DNA of 64,000 bases from Pseudomonas baetica (GCF_002813455.1 NZ_PHHE01000001.1:6727001-6791000); one strand, 5' to 3'. Shown: positions 18,614-27,124, counted from the stretch's first letter. The notes: a model not told the origin generated them from the sequence alone. A program made the numbers and translations.

Positions 18614-18872
18614 CTAGTCTGTCTCGTTCGCTGGTTCAAAGTCGCCATGATACCGGCAAATGCTCACATTGGGGGACGATGAGCGTATGGTGGGGCTGCT
18701 TGCCGGCATCTTTGAGCTACGCTGATCGGGTTACGCAAAATTGCCGATGGAACTATCAGCGAGAATATTTCTCTATGTTGGCATCGGTTAGCCAGTGCGG
18801 GGCATTGTAAGGTGCACGCCGCCTGATTAGACTGCGCCGAAACTCGTACACACAGCCCTTTCAAGGACTTAT

Positions 18873-19712
18873 ATGATCAAGAAATGCTTGTTCCCAGCAG
18901 CCGGTTACGGTACTCGCTTCCTGCCAGCGACTAAAGCCATGCCCAAAGAAATGCTGCCGGTGGTAAACAAGCCACTGATCCAGTACGGCGTTGAAGAAGC
19001 GCTTGATGCTGGCCTGACGGAAATTTCCATCGTCACCGGTCGTGGCAAGCGTGCTCTGGAAGACCACTTCGACATCAGCTACGAGCTGGAAAACCAGATC
19101 AAGGGCACCGACAAGGAGAAATACCTGGTTGGCATCCGCAAACTGCTGGATGAGTGCTCCTTCTCCTACACCCGTCAGACCGAAATGAAAGGTCTGGGCC
19201 ACGCGATTCTGACCGGTCGCCCGCTGATCGGTGACGAACCGTTCGCCGTGGTGCTGGCGGACGACCTGTGCGTCAACCTGGAAGGCGATGGCGTACTGAC
19301 CCAGATGGTCAAACTGTACAAGCAGTTCCGCTGCTCGATCATCGCCATTCAGGAAGTCGACCCTCAGGAAACCAGCAAGTACGGCGTCATCGCTGGCGAA
19401 ATGATCCGCGACGACATCTACCGTGTTCACAGCATGGTCGAGAAGCCAAAGCCGGAAGATGCGCCGTCGAACCTGGCCATCATCGGTCGTTACATCCTGA
19501 CCCCGGATATCTTCGACCTGATCGAACAGACCGAGCCAGGCAAGGGCGGCGAAATCCAGATCACCGACGCCCTGATGAAGCAAGCCCAGAACGGCTGCGT
19601 GATGGCCTACAAGTTCAAAGGCAAGCGTTTCGACTGCGGTGGCGCTGAAGGCTACATCGACGCGACCAACTTCTGCTTCGAAAACTTCTACAAGACTGGC
19701 AAGGCTTACTGA
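18873..19712 (+). CDS. galU: UTP-glucose-1-phosphate uridylyltransferase
   Basis: 279-residue nucleotidyltransferase that makes UDP-glucose from UTP and glucose-1-phosphate for LPS and polysaccharide synthesis. The nucleotide loop AAGYGTRFLPATKAMPKEMLP is intact, as are the VVLADDLCV metal site and the sugar-binding EKPKPEDAPSN motif. Codon use is that of a well-expressed Pseudomonas gene. A strong terminator follows at 19772-19798. In other pseudomonads galU lies close to gor; here the pap-like cluster separates them. Confidence 0.96.
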   Translation: MIKKCLFPAAGYGTRFLPATKAMPKEMLPVVNKPLIQYGVEEALDAGLTEISIVTGRGKRALEDHFDISYELENQIKGTDKEKYLVGIRKLLDECSFSYTRQTEMKGLGHAILTGRPLIGDEPFAVVLADDLCVNLEGDGVLTQMVKLYKQFRCSIIAIQEVDPQETSKYGVIAGEMIRDDIYRVHSMVEKPKPEDAPSNLAIIGRYILTPDIFDLIEQTEPGKGGEIQITDALMKQAQNGCVMAYKFKGKRFDCGGAEGYIDATNFCFENFYKTGKAY

Positions 19713-19771
19713 TAGCGCTTGATTGGTTTGTAGGTATGTCACACGGCTCGGCTCGTGTGACGCAAAAAAAC

Positions 19772-19798
19772 AAACGCCCCGACTTGTTCGGGGCGTTT
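19772..19798 (+). terminator. Terminator of galU
   Basis: AAACGCCCCGA-CTTGT-TCGGGGCGTTT, an 11-bp stem preceded by an A tract and followed by a T-rich stretch. It lies 60 bp after the galU stop and marks the left side of the AT-rich insert. Confidence 0.88.
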
Positions 19799-19804
19799 GC
19801 GTTT

Positions 19805-20145
19805 GTGCAAGAAGGAAAATTAGTCTCCAGTCTTTTCCATATCTAAGTTCGGCCAGCGTTAGTGGTTTTTCCGAAAAAACGATATTTTGTAACTTAACAT
19901 TTAAGTTTGGTGTGCGGTCGAAAAAATATTTATTTAAGTTATCGATGATTAACCGATTGGTTAGTCGTCGTATTTGTTAGGCTTTGCTGGCTTTTTTTAG
20001 ATGAGTATGTGAAATTATTTCAAAGATACAATATGAAACAAATGTGCTGTTGAGCTGGTATGTAACGAAACTATAGAAATGTTTTGTTTTTAAAAGGTGG
20101 AAATTCAATTCTCTTAAGCCGTAAGTAATATTTTGAGGTCAAAAC
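19805..20145. promoter_or_regulatory. AT-rich leader of the pap-like cluster, with candidate operator
   Basis: This 341-bp stretch has no gene and is clearly AT-richer than the flanking chromosome. It must hold the promoter of the seven-gene cluster. An inverted repeat ATTAACC-GATT-GGTTAGT (19948-19965, one mismatch) is the best candidate operator. I could not assign a confident -35/-10 pair. A Shine-Dalgarno GAGG lies before the first gene. Confidence 0.45.
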
Positions 20146-21579
20146 ATGGAGTTCGACGTCATTGTTGTAGGGGCGGGTGCTGTGGGTGGTTCAATCGCGT
20201 ATGAGTTGTCATCGCGAGGTTTAAAAGTCTGTCGGGTCGGCGAAACCGATCGTGCGAATGCAGCATCGAGGGCTGCCGGGGCAATGAACGGTTGCTTTGG
20301 TGAGGTTACCAGTGGGTTGCTTGCGAGTGATTTTGGCCGGCTGAAGCTGGATATGGATCGTCAAGCCCAGCAACTATGGCCAAGCTGGGCGGAACGTTTG
20401 GCCGTTTCTTCTGGTAATACGACATCCCTGTTCACTGCAATGGGGACTCACGTTTTGCTCAATACGGCGGGCATGGACGAAGTCGATAGCGTCAACTACG
20501 ACACCATCGAGAGCACGTTGACTGAGTATGGCGAACCCTTCGAAGTCATCGATCCACGTAAAATGGAGTGGCTTAAGCCGAATCATCTCGTTCGTCCTCT
20601 ACGAGGGTTGTACATTCCGAACGAACATTCAGTGAATTCCCACCTGTTACTGGAAAAACTGGATGCTGCATTTGTCGCTGAGGGGGGCACTCTGAAGAAT
20701 GAGAATGCCGAGCGAGTGCTGGCAGAGGGCGGTGTAGTCACTGGCGTGGAGTTGGGCAGTGGGGAGGTACTTTGGGCACGAAAAGTCATCGTCGCTGCGG
20801 GCGTTCACTCTCTGGATCTGCTGAGTCACTTTGACGAGGTGGTTAAGAGGATTCCACCATTGTTCAGTGGGTATGGCGTGTCCATATTGGTGAAAATGCC
20901 GGAGGGGGGCGATCTGCCTAACTCCGTCATTCGTACCCCGAACCGTGCATTTGCCTGCGGCCTGCACTGCGTCCCCCGTGGTGATGGAATTCTTTACCTT
21001 GGGGCGACCAATATTATTTCCGAGCAGCCTAAGAAGCACGCACTGATTTCGGATGTGCAGTTCTTACTTGATTGCGCTGTCGATCAGTTGAGTCTGGATC
21101 TCCATGGAGCAGAAGTCATTTCCATTCAGGTCGGCAACAGGCCCATTCCGGCAGACGGATTCCCATTGATAGGTGAGTGCGGTATAGAGGGGCTTTGGCT
21201 CGCAACAGGCACTTATCGGGACGGGTTGCATCAGTCGCCGTTATTGGCAGGCTATATAGCTGACTGTTTGACTGGCATGAAAAGTAATAGTCTTGATCTT
21301 AGTCCGTTTACGCCAGTGCGCGCTCCGCTGGCCGGATTTGCCCGCGAAAATACTGTTAAAGAAACCGTGCAACAGATGTTTGCCACGGGCTATGAGTATC
21401 GCTGGGATATAAAGCCTTATTGGTTTCCACTGCTGGATGAGGGGTTGTCGCGCAACTATCAAAAGTTGATAGATGATTTGCACCCGTCGTTTACTCCGCC
21501 ACCGGAGTTGGTAGCGTTTTCTTATCTATACGAGTCAATCCTGAATAAACTCTCCCAATATTACCGGGAGTGGACATGA
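20146..21579 (+). CDS. FAD-dependent oxidoreductase, DAAO/glycine oxidase superfamily
   Basis: 477 residues, first gene of the cluster. N-terminal FAD motif VVGAGAVGGSIAYEL (about 7-21), then the DAAO-family SRAAGAMNGCFG segment and the C-terminal NRPIPADGFPLIGECGIEGLWLATG motif that closes over the flavin. Family members oxidise the C-N bond of amino acids or amines. It is longer than most relatives (370-430), with an extra C-terminal 70 residues. The natural substrate is unknown; an amine made by the cluster is an inference. Its stop overlaps the methyltransferase start (ATGA at 21576). Confidence 0.75.
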   Translation: MEFDVIVVGAGAVGGSIAYELSSRGLKVCRVGETDRANAASRAAGAMNGCFGEVTSGLLASDFGRLKLDMDRQAQQLWPSWAERLAVSSGNTTSLFTAMGTHVLLNTAGMDEVDSVNYDTIESTLTEYGEPFEVIDPRKMEWLKPNHLVRPLRGLYIPNEHSVNSHLLLEKLDAAFVAEGGTLKNENAERVLAEGGVVTGVELGSGEVLWARKVIVAAGVHSLDLLSHFDEVVKRIPPLFSGYGVSILVKMPEGGDLPNSVIRTPNRAFACGLHCVPRGDGILYLGATNIISEQPKKHALISDVQFLLDCAVDQLSLDLHGAEVISIQVGNRPIPADGFPLIGECGIEGLWLATGTYRDGLHQSPLLAGYIADCLTGMKSNSLDLSPFTPVRAPLAGFARENTVKETVQQMFATGYEYRWDIKPYWFPLLDEGLSRNYQKLIDDLHPSFTPPPELVAFSYLYESILNKLSQYYREWT

Positions 21580-22427
21580 GTCTTACTGAACGTGAATTCC
21601 TCGCTATTGACCAGGCACGAGAGCTGCTGCAAAAGTCCGGCGTCTGGAGTCTGGAAGAAGACCTGAGTTGTCTTGTGGATCGCTTTATCGAGCGCGCGGA
21701 TAAAAGTTTGGCACTGGAGGAGTTCATGTTGGCGGTCAAAGAGCGCTGCAACCGGATTCCGCTCGGACATATTGTCGGCAAGGTGGACTTTGACGATTTG
21801 TCGCTTGTCGTCGGGAGTGGGGTGTTCATCCCGCGACCTCATAGCAGAGTCATTCACAAATGGATCGAGCGCAGTGCAGCGCTGGAGTCGGGCTCAAAGG
21901 TTCTGGATCTGTGTGCGGGCAGCGGAGCCATCGGTCTGGCGATTGCCCGGCGCAGACCTGATCTCGACGTCACTTGCGTAGAGTTTGATCCGATAGCCAT
22001 CCAGTATCTCAAACGCAATATTGATCGCTTGTCGTTCAAGGGCGTACACGCAGACCACCTGCAGGCAGATATTCGCGACGGAAAGGCGTTTGCGCAATTC
22101 GATCAGCAGATCGACCTTATTGTCGCCAATCCTCCCTACGTTCCGCAGGCCCAGGAGTTGCTGCCCGAATGGGGTGAGCACCATCCTCATACGTCTGTTT
22201 ATTCCGGGTCCGATGGTCTTGAGTTGATTCGGCAGATTATTGCTCTCGCCGACCGATTGCTCGTTCGCGATGGCTGGCTTGTGATGGAGCACGGCGAAGA
22301 TCAGGCCGAAGCGTTGCGAGAACTGTTCAGGCGCGCTCATCTGGCAGAGATACAAACAGTGATTGACAAGGACGAGTCTGATGCGTCGGGCAGCTCGGTA
22401 ATGACTATCGGCCGCAAGTCTAAGTGA
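21576..22427 (+). CDS. NPPY-motif SAM methyltransferase (PrmC/HemK-like)
   Basis: 283 residues. An N-terminal helical domain (about 1-75) is followed by a class I fold: SAM motif VLDLCAGSGAIGLA near residue 108, acidic VEFDP, and NPPY at 185-188. NPPY enzymes methylate nitrogen attached to a planar system (Gln amide in PrmC, adenine in DNA). Housekeeping PrmC methylates release factors, but this copy sits inside a biosynthetic operon. It may instead methylate the arylamine made by PapABC; that is inference. It overlaps the flavoenzyme by 4 bp. Confidence 0.72.
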   Translation: MSLTEREFLAIDQARELLQKSGVWSLEEDLSCLVDRFIERADKSLALEEFMLAVKERCNRIPLGHIVGKVDFDDLSLVVGSGVFIPRPHSRVIHKWIERSAALESGSKVLDLCAGSGAIGLAIARRRPDLDVTCVEFDPIAIQYLKRNIDRLSFKGVHADHLQADIRDGKAFAQFDQQIDLIVANPPYVPQAQELLPEWGEHHPHTSVYSGSDGLELIRQIIALADRLLVRDGWLVMEHGEDQAEALRELFRRAHLAEIQTVIDKDESDASGSSVMTIGRKSK

Positions 22428-22448
22428 ATTTGGAAAGGAGCTTAAGCA

Positions 22449-23714
22449 ATGGATGTGCAAGTCAAGCAAGACTGGATGAGCATTCGCCGTGGCAACACCA
22501 CCGGTGCACTGACAACTGCCTATGAGGAAGGGCTGACGGGTTTTACAGTTACGAGTCGTATCGGCAAGCAGATCACCCTTCAGGAAGGAGGTGTGTACAC
22601 AGAATTTGTGTCGTGCTCGTATTTGGGGCTCGAAACCCATCCTGCACTGATTGAGGCTGCACAACGGGCACTCAATAAATGCGGGCTGCACCTGTCCTCT
22701 TCTCGGAGTGCGATGCGTCCACATTATCTGCCTCATTTGGAGGATCTGCTTGGTCAGGTTTACAGAGGTAGCGCGGTTGCAGTGTTCACCTCTACCAGCA
22801 GTGTGCATCTAGGTGTTCTGCCTCTGTTGGGCAGTGGGTCATTGGCGGGCTATCCCGTCAGAAAGAGAGTGCATTGGCTAATGGACAGAACTGCCCATGC
22901 TTCGATGCAAGTTCTGAGGGGGATTCTTGAGCAATTCGGTTCTGTTTCCAGAGTTGAATCGACTGACCTGGAGTCGCTGACCGACACGCTGAAAGCGTGC
23001 TCGAACAGGGGCGAAACCCCAGTGCTCTTGATTGATGGCATTGGATCAATGAGTGGTCTGGTACCCATTGCCGAACTTTCCCGGCGATTAGAGTCTGCGC
23101 AGGGATATCTATATGTAGACGATGCGCACGGTATTTCTATTGTCGGCCGACATGGTGCGGGTTATGCGTTTTCTGCGGTAGATCATTCGTTGCCTGCAAA
23201 TATTATTCTGGCCGGGTCACTTTCCAAGGCTTTCGGCGGTGCAGGTGGTTTTGTCGTGGTCTCGGAATCGCAGGATGTCGAGATCATCCGAACTTCAGCA
23301 AACCCATTGATATTTGGTCATTCCATTATGGTGCCGATGCTCGCGGCGAATGTTGCCTCGGCGCAAATTCATCTCACTGATGAAATTGAGGTGCTGCAAC
23401 GACGCCTCTGGAACAACGTCAGCCTTTTAGATTCTGTCACCGATCACCAGTTGCTCAATGCGGGCATCCAATCGCCAGTCAGGGGGGCCTTCTTTGAAAC
23501 TGAAGAGGCCGGATTACAGGCTGCACGGGCCCTGCGCGATCAGGGCATGCTGCTGTTCCCGGTCTTTTACCCGATCATCGCCAAAGGTAAGGCAATGCTG
23601 CGATTTGCAGTGTCGGCTGACCACAGTGAGCAAGAGATCAGATCGCTCGGGGTTGCGTTGCAAGAGTTGTCGCGAAACGGGACGTGGGCACCGAATCTCA
23701 GCGAACCAGCCTGA
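22449..23714 (+). CDS. Alpha-oxoamine synthase-family PLP enzyme (BioF/KBL/CqsA-like)
   Basis: 421 residues, fold type I. Key motifs: SSSRSAMRPHY (glycine/acid pocket), DDAHGISIVGRHGAG with the PLP-ring Asp and His, and the Schiff-base Lys260 in AGSLSKAFGGAGGF. Members join an amino acid to an acyl thioester with loss of CO2, giving an alpha-aminoketone; CqsA makes a Vibrio autoinducer this way. It has the best Shine-Dalgarno of the operon (GGAAAGGAG). An aminotransferase-like side activity is possible. The substrate is not known; 4-aminophenylalanine or a derivative is a guess from context. Confidence 0.75.
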   Translation: MDVQVKQDWMSIRRGNTTGALTTAYEEGLTGFTVTSRIGKQITLQEGGVYTEFVSCSYLGLETHPALIEAAQRALNKCGLHLSSSRSAMRPHYLPHLEDLLGQVYRGSAVAVFTSTSSVHLGVLPLLGSGSLAGYPVRKRVHWLMDRTAHASMQVLRGILEQFGSVSRVESTDLESLTDTLKACSNRGETPVLLIDGIGSMSGLVPIAELSRRLESAQGYLYVDDAHGISIVGRHGAGYAFSAVDHSLPANIILAGSLSKAFGGAGGFVVVSESQDVEIIRTSANPLIFGHSIMVPMLAANVASAQIHLTDEIEVLQRRLWNNVSLLDSVTDHQLLNAGIQSPVRGAFFETEEAGLQAARALRDQGMLLFPVFYPIIAKGKAMLRFAVSADHSEQEIRSLGVALQELSRNGTWAPNLSEPA

Positions 23715-23762
23715 ATATGACCGTCGTATACCTTGTAGAGATTGGCTAATGGAGGTGCATGT

Positions 23763-24098
23763 ATGCAACAACATGGACAGTTAACACAGACAGGAACGTC
23801 AAACATTTTGCAACCATTGCGAGAAAGGCTCGATTCGATAAATTTGCAGGTGGTTGATCTGCTTTCGGAGCGCATGAAGTTGTGCATGGATATTGCCGAG
23901 CTTAAAGCCGCACATGGCATAGCGATGATGCAACCCGGGCGAATTTCCTATGTGCTCGATATGATCAAGGAACGATCATTGGCTTCGGGGCTCAGGCCGG
24001 AATACACCGAATCGATATTCAATCTGATCATTGCGGAGACGTGTGTGCGGGAAGACGTGCTGATAAATCAGCGTCTGAGCCAGAGCGTGTCCTCATGA
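23763..24098 (+). CDS. papB: 4-amino-4-deoxychorismate mutase, PapB type
   Basis: 111 residues, stand-alone AroQ mutase. It aligns without gaps to E. coli chorismate mutase (offset +9). Arg20, Arg37, Lys48 and Arg60, which bind the carboxylates, are kept. Asp48, Glu52 and Gln88 of E. coli are here Gln57, Ile61 and Glu97; the first two sit by the C4 hydroxyl in chorismate. That fits a switch to a 4-amino substrate, giving 4-amino-4-deoxyprephenate. GGAGGT precedes ATG 23763, chosen over TTG 23742. It overlaps papA by ATGA. A true chorismate mutase is the alternative. Confidence 0.78.
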   Translation: MQQHGQLTQTGTSNILQPLRERLDSINLQVVDLLSERMKLCMDIAELKAAHGIAMMQPGRISYVLDMIKERSLASGLRPEYTESIFNLIIAETCVREDVLINQRLSQSVSS

Positions 24099-26164
24099 AA
24101 ATACTGTTGATTGATAACTTCGACTCCTTTACCCATAACATCGCCCAATATCTGTTCGAGGTAACGGGGGTATCTGCAGACATCGTAAAGAACTCTGTTT
24201 CCTACAGCGAGCTGGGCATCGAACGATATGACGCTGTGGTGCTGTCGCCGGGCCCCGGACATCCCGCCGAAGAGGAGGATTTCGGTGTCTGTGGTAGCGT
24301 CATTTTGCATTCTCCTGTACCGATACTTGGTATATGCCTAGGGCATCAGGGTATTGCACAATTCCTTGGCGGTTCTGTCGGGCATGCCCCAAGTCCCGTG
24401 CATGGCTATCGCAGCCCCATTACGCATACAGGTAAAGGGCTTTTTCGGGACTTGCCTGAGCAGTTTGATGTGGTCAGGTACCACTCGTTGATGTGCACAA
24501 GTTTGCCATTAGAGCTTCAATGCACAGCCTGGACGCCCGAAGGCGTGGTGATGGCAATCGAGCACATCACTCGGCCTATATGGGGCGTACAATTCCACCC
24601 GGAGTCCATAGATTCGGAATATGGGCATGCGTTACTGAGCAACTTCATACGCATGGCGCTTGAACACAATGTCAGCGTGAGAAGTCGGCTGGAGTCCGAT
24701 ACGGAATGCGCTTCGTCAAAAAGCGCCTATGTCGCGGTGGGGGGCGAGCTGAATATGCAGCTCGCGTACCGCGAGCTGCCCGAAAACCTGGATCCCCAGG
24801 CGGTATTTTCGTCCCTTTATGCAAATGACCGTTTCGCGTTCTGGCTGGACAGCGAAAAGTCGGAGAGACCGAATGCTCGTTACTCGATCATGGGCAGTGG
24901 GGAGGGGCAGGGCACTATAAGGCTTGATTACAATGTCACTGATGAATACCTGACACTCGATGGGCCAAAAGGCAAAAAAAGTATCAAAGGCGACTTTTTC
25001 ACCTTGGTTGCACAAATTTTCGAAGCCGTTCAGATCGCCACTCCGCAGTACTTACCATTTGGTTTCAAGGGAGGTTTTGTCGGTTACCTAGGATATGAGT
25101 TGAAAGCACTGACCGGGGGAGGAAAGATCTATCGGTCGAGTCATCCGGATGCGGCATTCATGTTTGCGCCGCACTTTCTGGTCTTCGATCATCAGGACGG
25201 TAAAGCTTATCAGTGCATGATCACTGCCACGGGAGAGGCGGGCGTTTGGCCGGCGCTGCCTCGCATCGCCGAGCTTGTAGAAACGCCCGCCCTCTTTGGT
25301 GAAAAGTTCGTTCCAGGGGCTGTAGATCAACTGAAGCTTTCACTTGATGATGGACCGGATGATTACATTGCCAAGATCACTCAGTCGCTGCAGTACATTA
25401 CCGATGGCGAGTCTTACGAGATTTGTCTGACTAATCGCGCAAAAATGGCATACGACGGTGTTCCATTGAGTGCTTACAAGCGAATGCGTCATGCCAGCCC
25501 CGTACCTTATGGGGCATATCTTTCATTTGCGCAGTTCTCGGTGCTCAGTGCATCGCCGGAGACTTTTCTTAGAATTGATGACAGCGGGATGATCGAGTCC
25601 CGGCCTATCAAAGGAACCAGACCGCGCAGTAAGCTGCCTGTTGAAGACCAGAGGCTGCGTGATGAACTGCAGGCTTCATCTAAGGACAGAGCCGAGAACC
25701 TGATGATCGTCGATCTGGTCCGCCATGACTTGAATCAGGTGTGTCGTCCAGGAAGCGTACATGTTCCCGAGATTTTTTCGGTCGAAAGCTTCTCGTCGGT
25801 ACATCAACTGGTATCCACTGTTCGCGGGCACCTTAGATCTGAAGTGGCAACGCTGGAGGCAATTCGCGCCTGTTTTCCGGGCGGCTCTATGACCGGAGCA
25901 CCTAAGAAGCGCACGATGGAAATCATTGACGTGTTGGAATCCTCGGCACGAGGTATCTATTCTGGCGTTTTGGGATGGTTATCTTTCAGTGGTGCTGCAG
26001 AGCTCAGCATTGTCATACGCACAGCGGTTGTCCAGGACGGCGAGGCGACCTTTGGTATTGGCGGCGCGATCGTTGCACACTCTGATCCGCAACAGGAACT
26101 TGAAGAGACATTGGTAAAGGCTAGCGTGCCTTACTACAGTTTTATCGCAGGGAGCGAAGCGTGA
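24095..26164 (+). CDS. papA: Fused 4-amino-4-deoxychorismate synthase, PapA type (PabA-PabB)
   Basis: 689 residues. Residues 1-200 are a class I glutaminase (IDNFDSFTHNIAQY, nucleophile Cys81 in ILGICLGHQG, His/Glu in VQFHPES). Residues about 230-689 are the chorismate-binding domain. It carries PIKGTRPR with Lys506, the mark of ADC synthases (PabB); anthranilate synthases have Ala there. Later SMTGAPKKRTMEI and GIYSGVLGWLSFSG are conserved. It converts chorismate and glutamine to ADC. A fused ADC synthase beside papB and papC is the arrangement seen in chloramphenicol and pristinamycin producers. ATG 24095 is chosen because it overlaps the papB stop. Confidence 0.85.
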   Translation: MKILLIDNFDSFTHNIAQYLFEVTGVSADIVKNSVSYSELGIERYDAVVLSPGPGHPAEEEDFGVCGSVILHSPVPILGICLGHQGIAQFLGGSVGHAPSPVHGYRSPITHTGKGLFRDLPEQFDVVRYHSLMCTSLPLELQCTAWTPEGVVMAIEHITRPIWGVQFHPESIDSEYGHALLSNFIRMALEHNVSVRSRLESDTECASSKSAYVAVGGELNMQLAYRELPENLDPQAVFSSLYANDRFAFWLDSEKSERPNARYSIMGSGEGQGTIRLDYNVTDEYLTLDGPKGKKSIKGDFFTLVAQIFEAVQIATPQYLPFGFKGGFVGYLGYELKALTGGGKIYRSSHPDAAFMFAPHFLVFDHQDGKAYQCMITATGEAGVWPALPRIAELVETPALFGEKFVPGAVDQLKLSLDDGPDDYIAKITQSLQYITDGESYEICLTNRAKMAYDGVPLSAYKRMRHASPVPYGAYLSFAQFSVLSASPETFLRIDDSGMIESRPIKGTRPRSKLPVEDQRLRDELQASSKDRAENLMIVDLVRHDLNQVCRPGSVHVPEIFSVESFSSVHQLVSTVRGHLRSEVATLEAIRACFPGGSMTGAPKKRTMEIIDVLESSARGIYSGVLGWLSFSGAAELSIVIRTAVVQDGEATFGIGGAIVAHSDPQQELEETLVKASVPYYSFIAGSEA

Positions 26165-27033
26165 TGAACGACACGGTAGTCGTGCTGGGTGGTGCGGGGC
26201 TGGTGGGGTCCCTCATCACCCGCATACTTATGCAATACGGATGCAATGTCCGCGTGGTAGATCGTAGGCCTCCAGAACAGTCCAGTGGTTTTCATGAGGT
26301 CGATGTCACCAGTCCGTTCAATAATACCGGATACATTTTTGAAGGGGCGACGGCGGTTGTTTTTGCTTTGCCTGAGAGTGTGGCGATTCGGTCAATACCT
26401 TGGGTGCTTGGGGCTGTTTCGAGCAATGTTGTATTTGTTCCGACCTGTTCTGTTCAGGATCCGTTTTACCGAGCTCTGAAGAATGAGTCTCCTCAACAGC
26501 CCTTTGTCGGGATTAACCCGATGTTTTCACCCAGGCTTTCCGTTCAGGGGCGTACCGTTGCTGTTTGCTTGGATAAGGAGGATTCGCCTTCAACCTTTAT
26601 CGAGCAGTACCTGCTCGGCGCAGGAATGAAGATCAAGCGAATGACGCCTGTTGCCCACGACGAATTGATGGCGCTTTGTCAGGCGTTGCCTCACGCCGCC
26701 ATTCTTGGCTTTGGCCTTGCGTTGTCCAAGTGCTCACTGGACCTTGAAAGCGCGCTGGAAGTGATGCCGCCACCTATGCGCACAATGATGGCGTTGTTGT
26801 CTCGCGTATTGGTGAATCCACCCGAAGTTTATTGGGATATTCAGCTGGAAAATGACCACGCCATCAAACAGCGCGAGGCGTTGGCAGAGGGAATGAGGCG
26901 CTTGATGGAGAGTGTTAGTAGCCAAGATTACGATGGATTTAGCAATGATCTGCAAGGTGTTTCAAATGCATTGGGTCGCCGTTTGAATTCGGGGGCAGTC
27001 GATTGTCAGCACGTGTTTTCACTGCTGAACTAA
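26164..27033 (+). CDS. papC: 4-amino-4-deoxyprephenate dehydrogenase, PapC type
   Basis: 289 residues, TyrA-like. The Rossmann motif VVLGGAGLVGSLITRIL binds NAD, followed by VVDRRPP and an all-helical C-terminal domain. Canonical TyrA enzymes have H-P-M-F-G; the His contacts the 4-hydroxyl of prephenate. Here the motif is NPMFSP with Asn118, fitting a 4-amino substrate. The product would be 4-aminophenylpyruvate. TGATG couples it to papA (GTG 26161 is an alternative start). No aminotransferase is in the cluster; a housekeeping one could give 4-aminophenylalanine. Confidence 0.78.
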   Translation: MNDTVVVLGGAGLVGSLITRILMQYGCNVRVVDRRPPEQSSGFHEVDVTSPFNNTGYIFEGATAVVFALPESVAIRSIPWVLGAVSSNVVFVPTCSVQDPFYRALKNESPQQPFVGINPMFSPRLSVQGRTVAVCLDKEDSPSTFIEQYLLGAGMKIKRMTPVAHDELMALCQALPHAAILGFGLALSKCSLDLESALEVMPPPMRTMMALLSRVLVNPPEVYWDIQLENDHAIKQREALAEGMRRLMESVSSQDYDGFSNDLQGVSNALGRRLNSGAVDCQHVFSLLN

Positions 27034-27066
27034 TCCATATACGCCGGGGAAGTGCGTAGGAAAAAG

Positions 27067-27098
27067 TTTCACGGGGTCATCAAAAATGCTCCGTGAAA
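27067..27098 (+). terminator. Hairpin between papC and the MFS gene
   Basis: TTTCACGG...CCGTGAAA, a perfect 8-bp stem (10 bp if GG/CT pairing is counted) with a 12-nt loop. It is followed only by a weak T-rich stretch (TTATCTTTGTCT). It may reduce read-through into the exporter gene or stabilise the upstream mRNA. It starts 34 bp after the papC stop. Confidence 0.5.
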
Positions 27099-27124
27099 TT
27101 ATCTTTGTCTAAGGAGCTTTATCC

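Noticed and set aside
18861..19742. 293-codon minus-strand frame opposite galU
   Set aside because: It is the exact shadow of galU, a conserved highly expressed gene; the minus frame shows no independent features.
20527..21039. Minus-strand frames inside the flavoenzyme gene
   Set aside because: No family or start support and they conflict with the compact operon.
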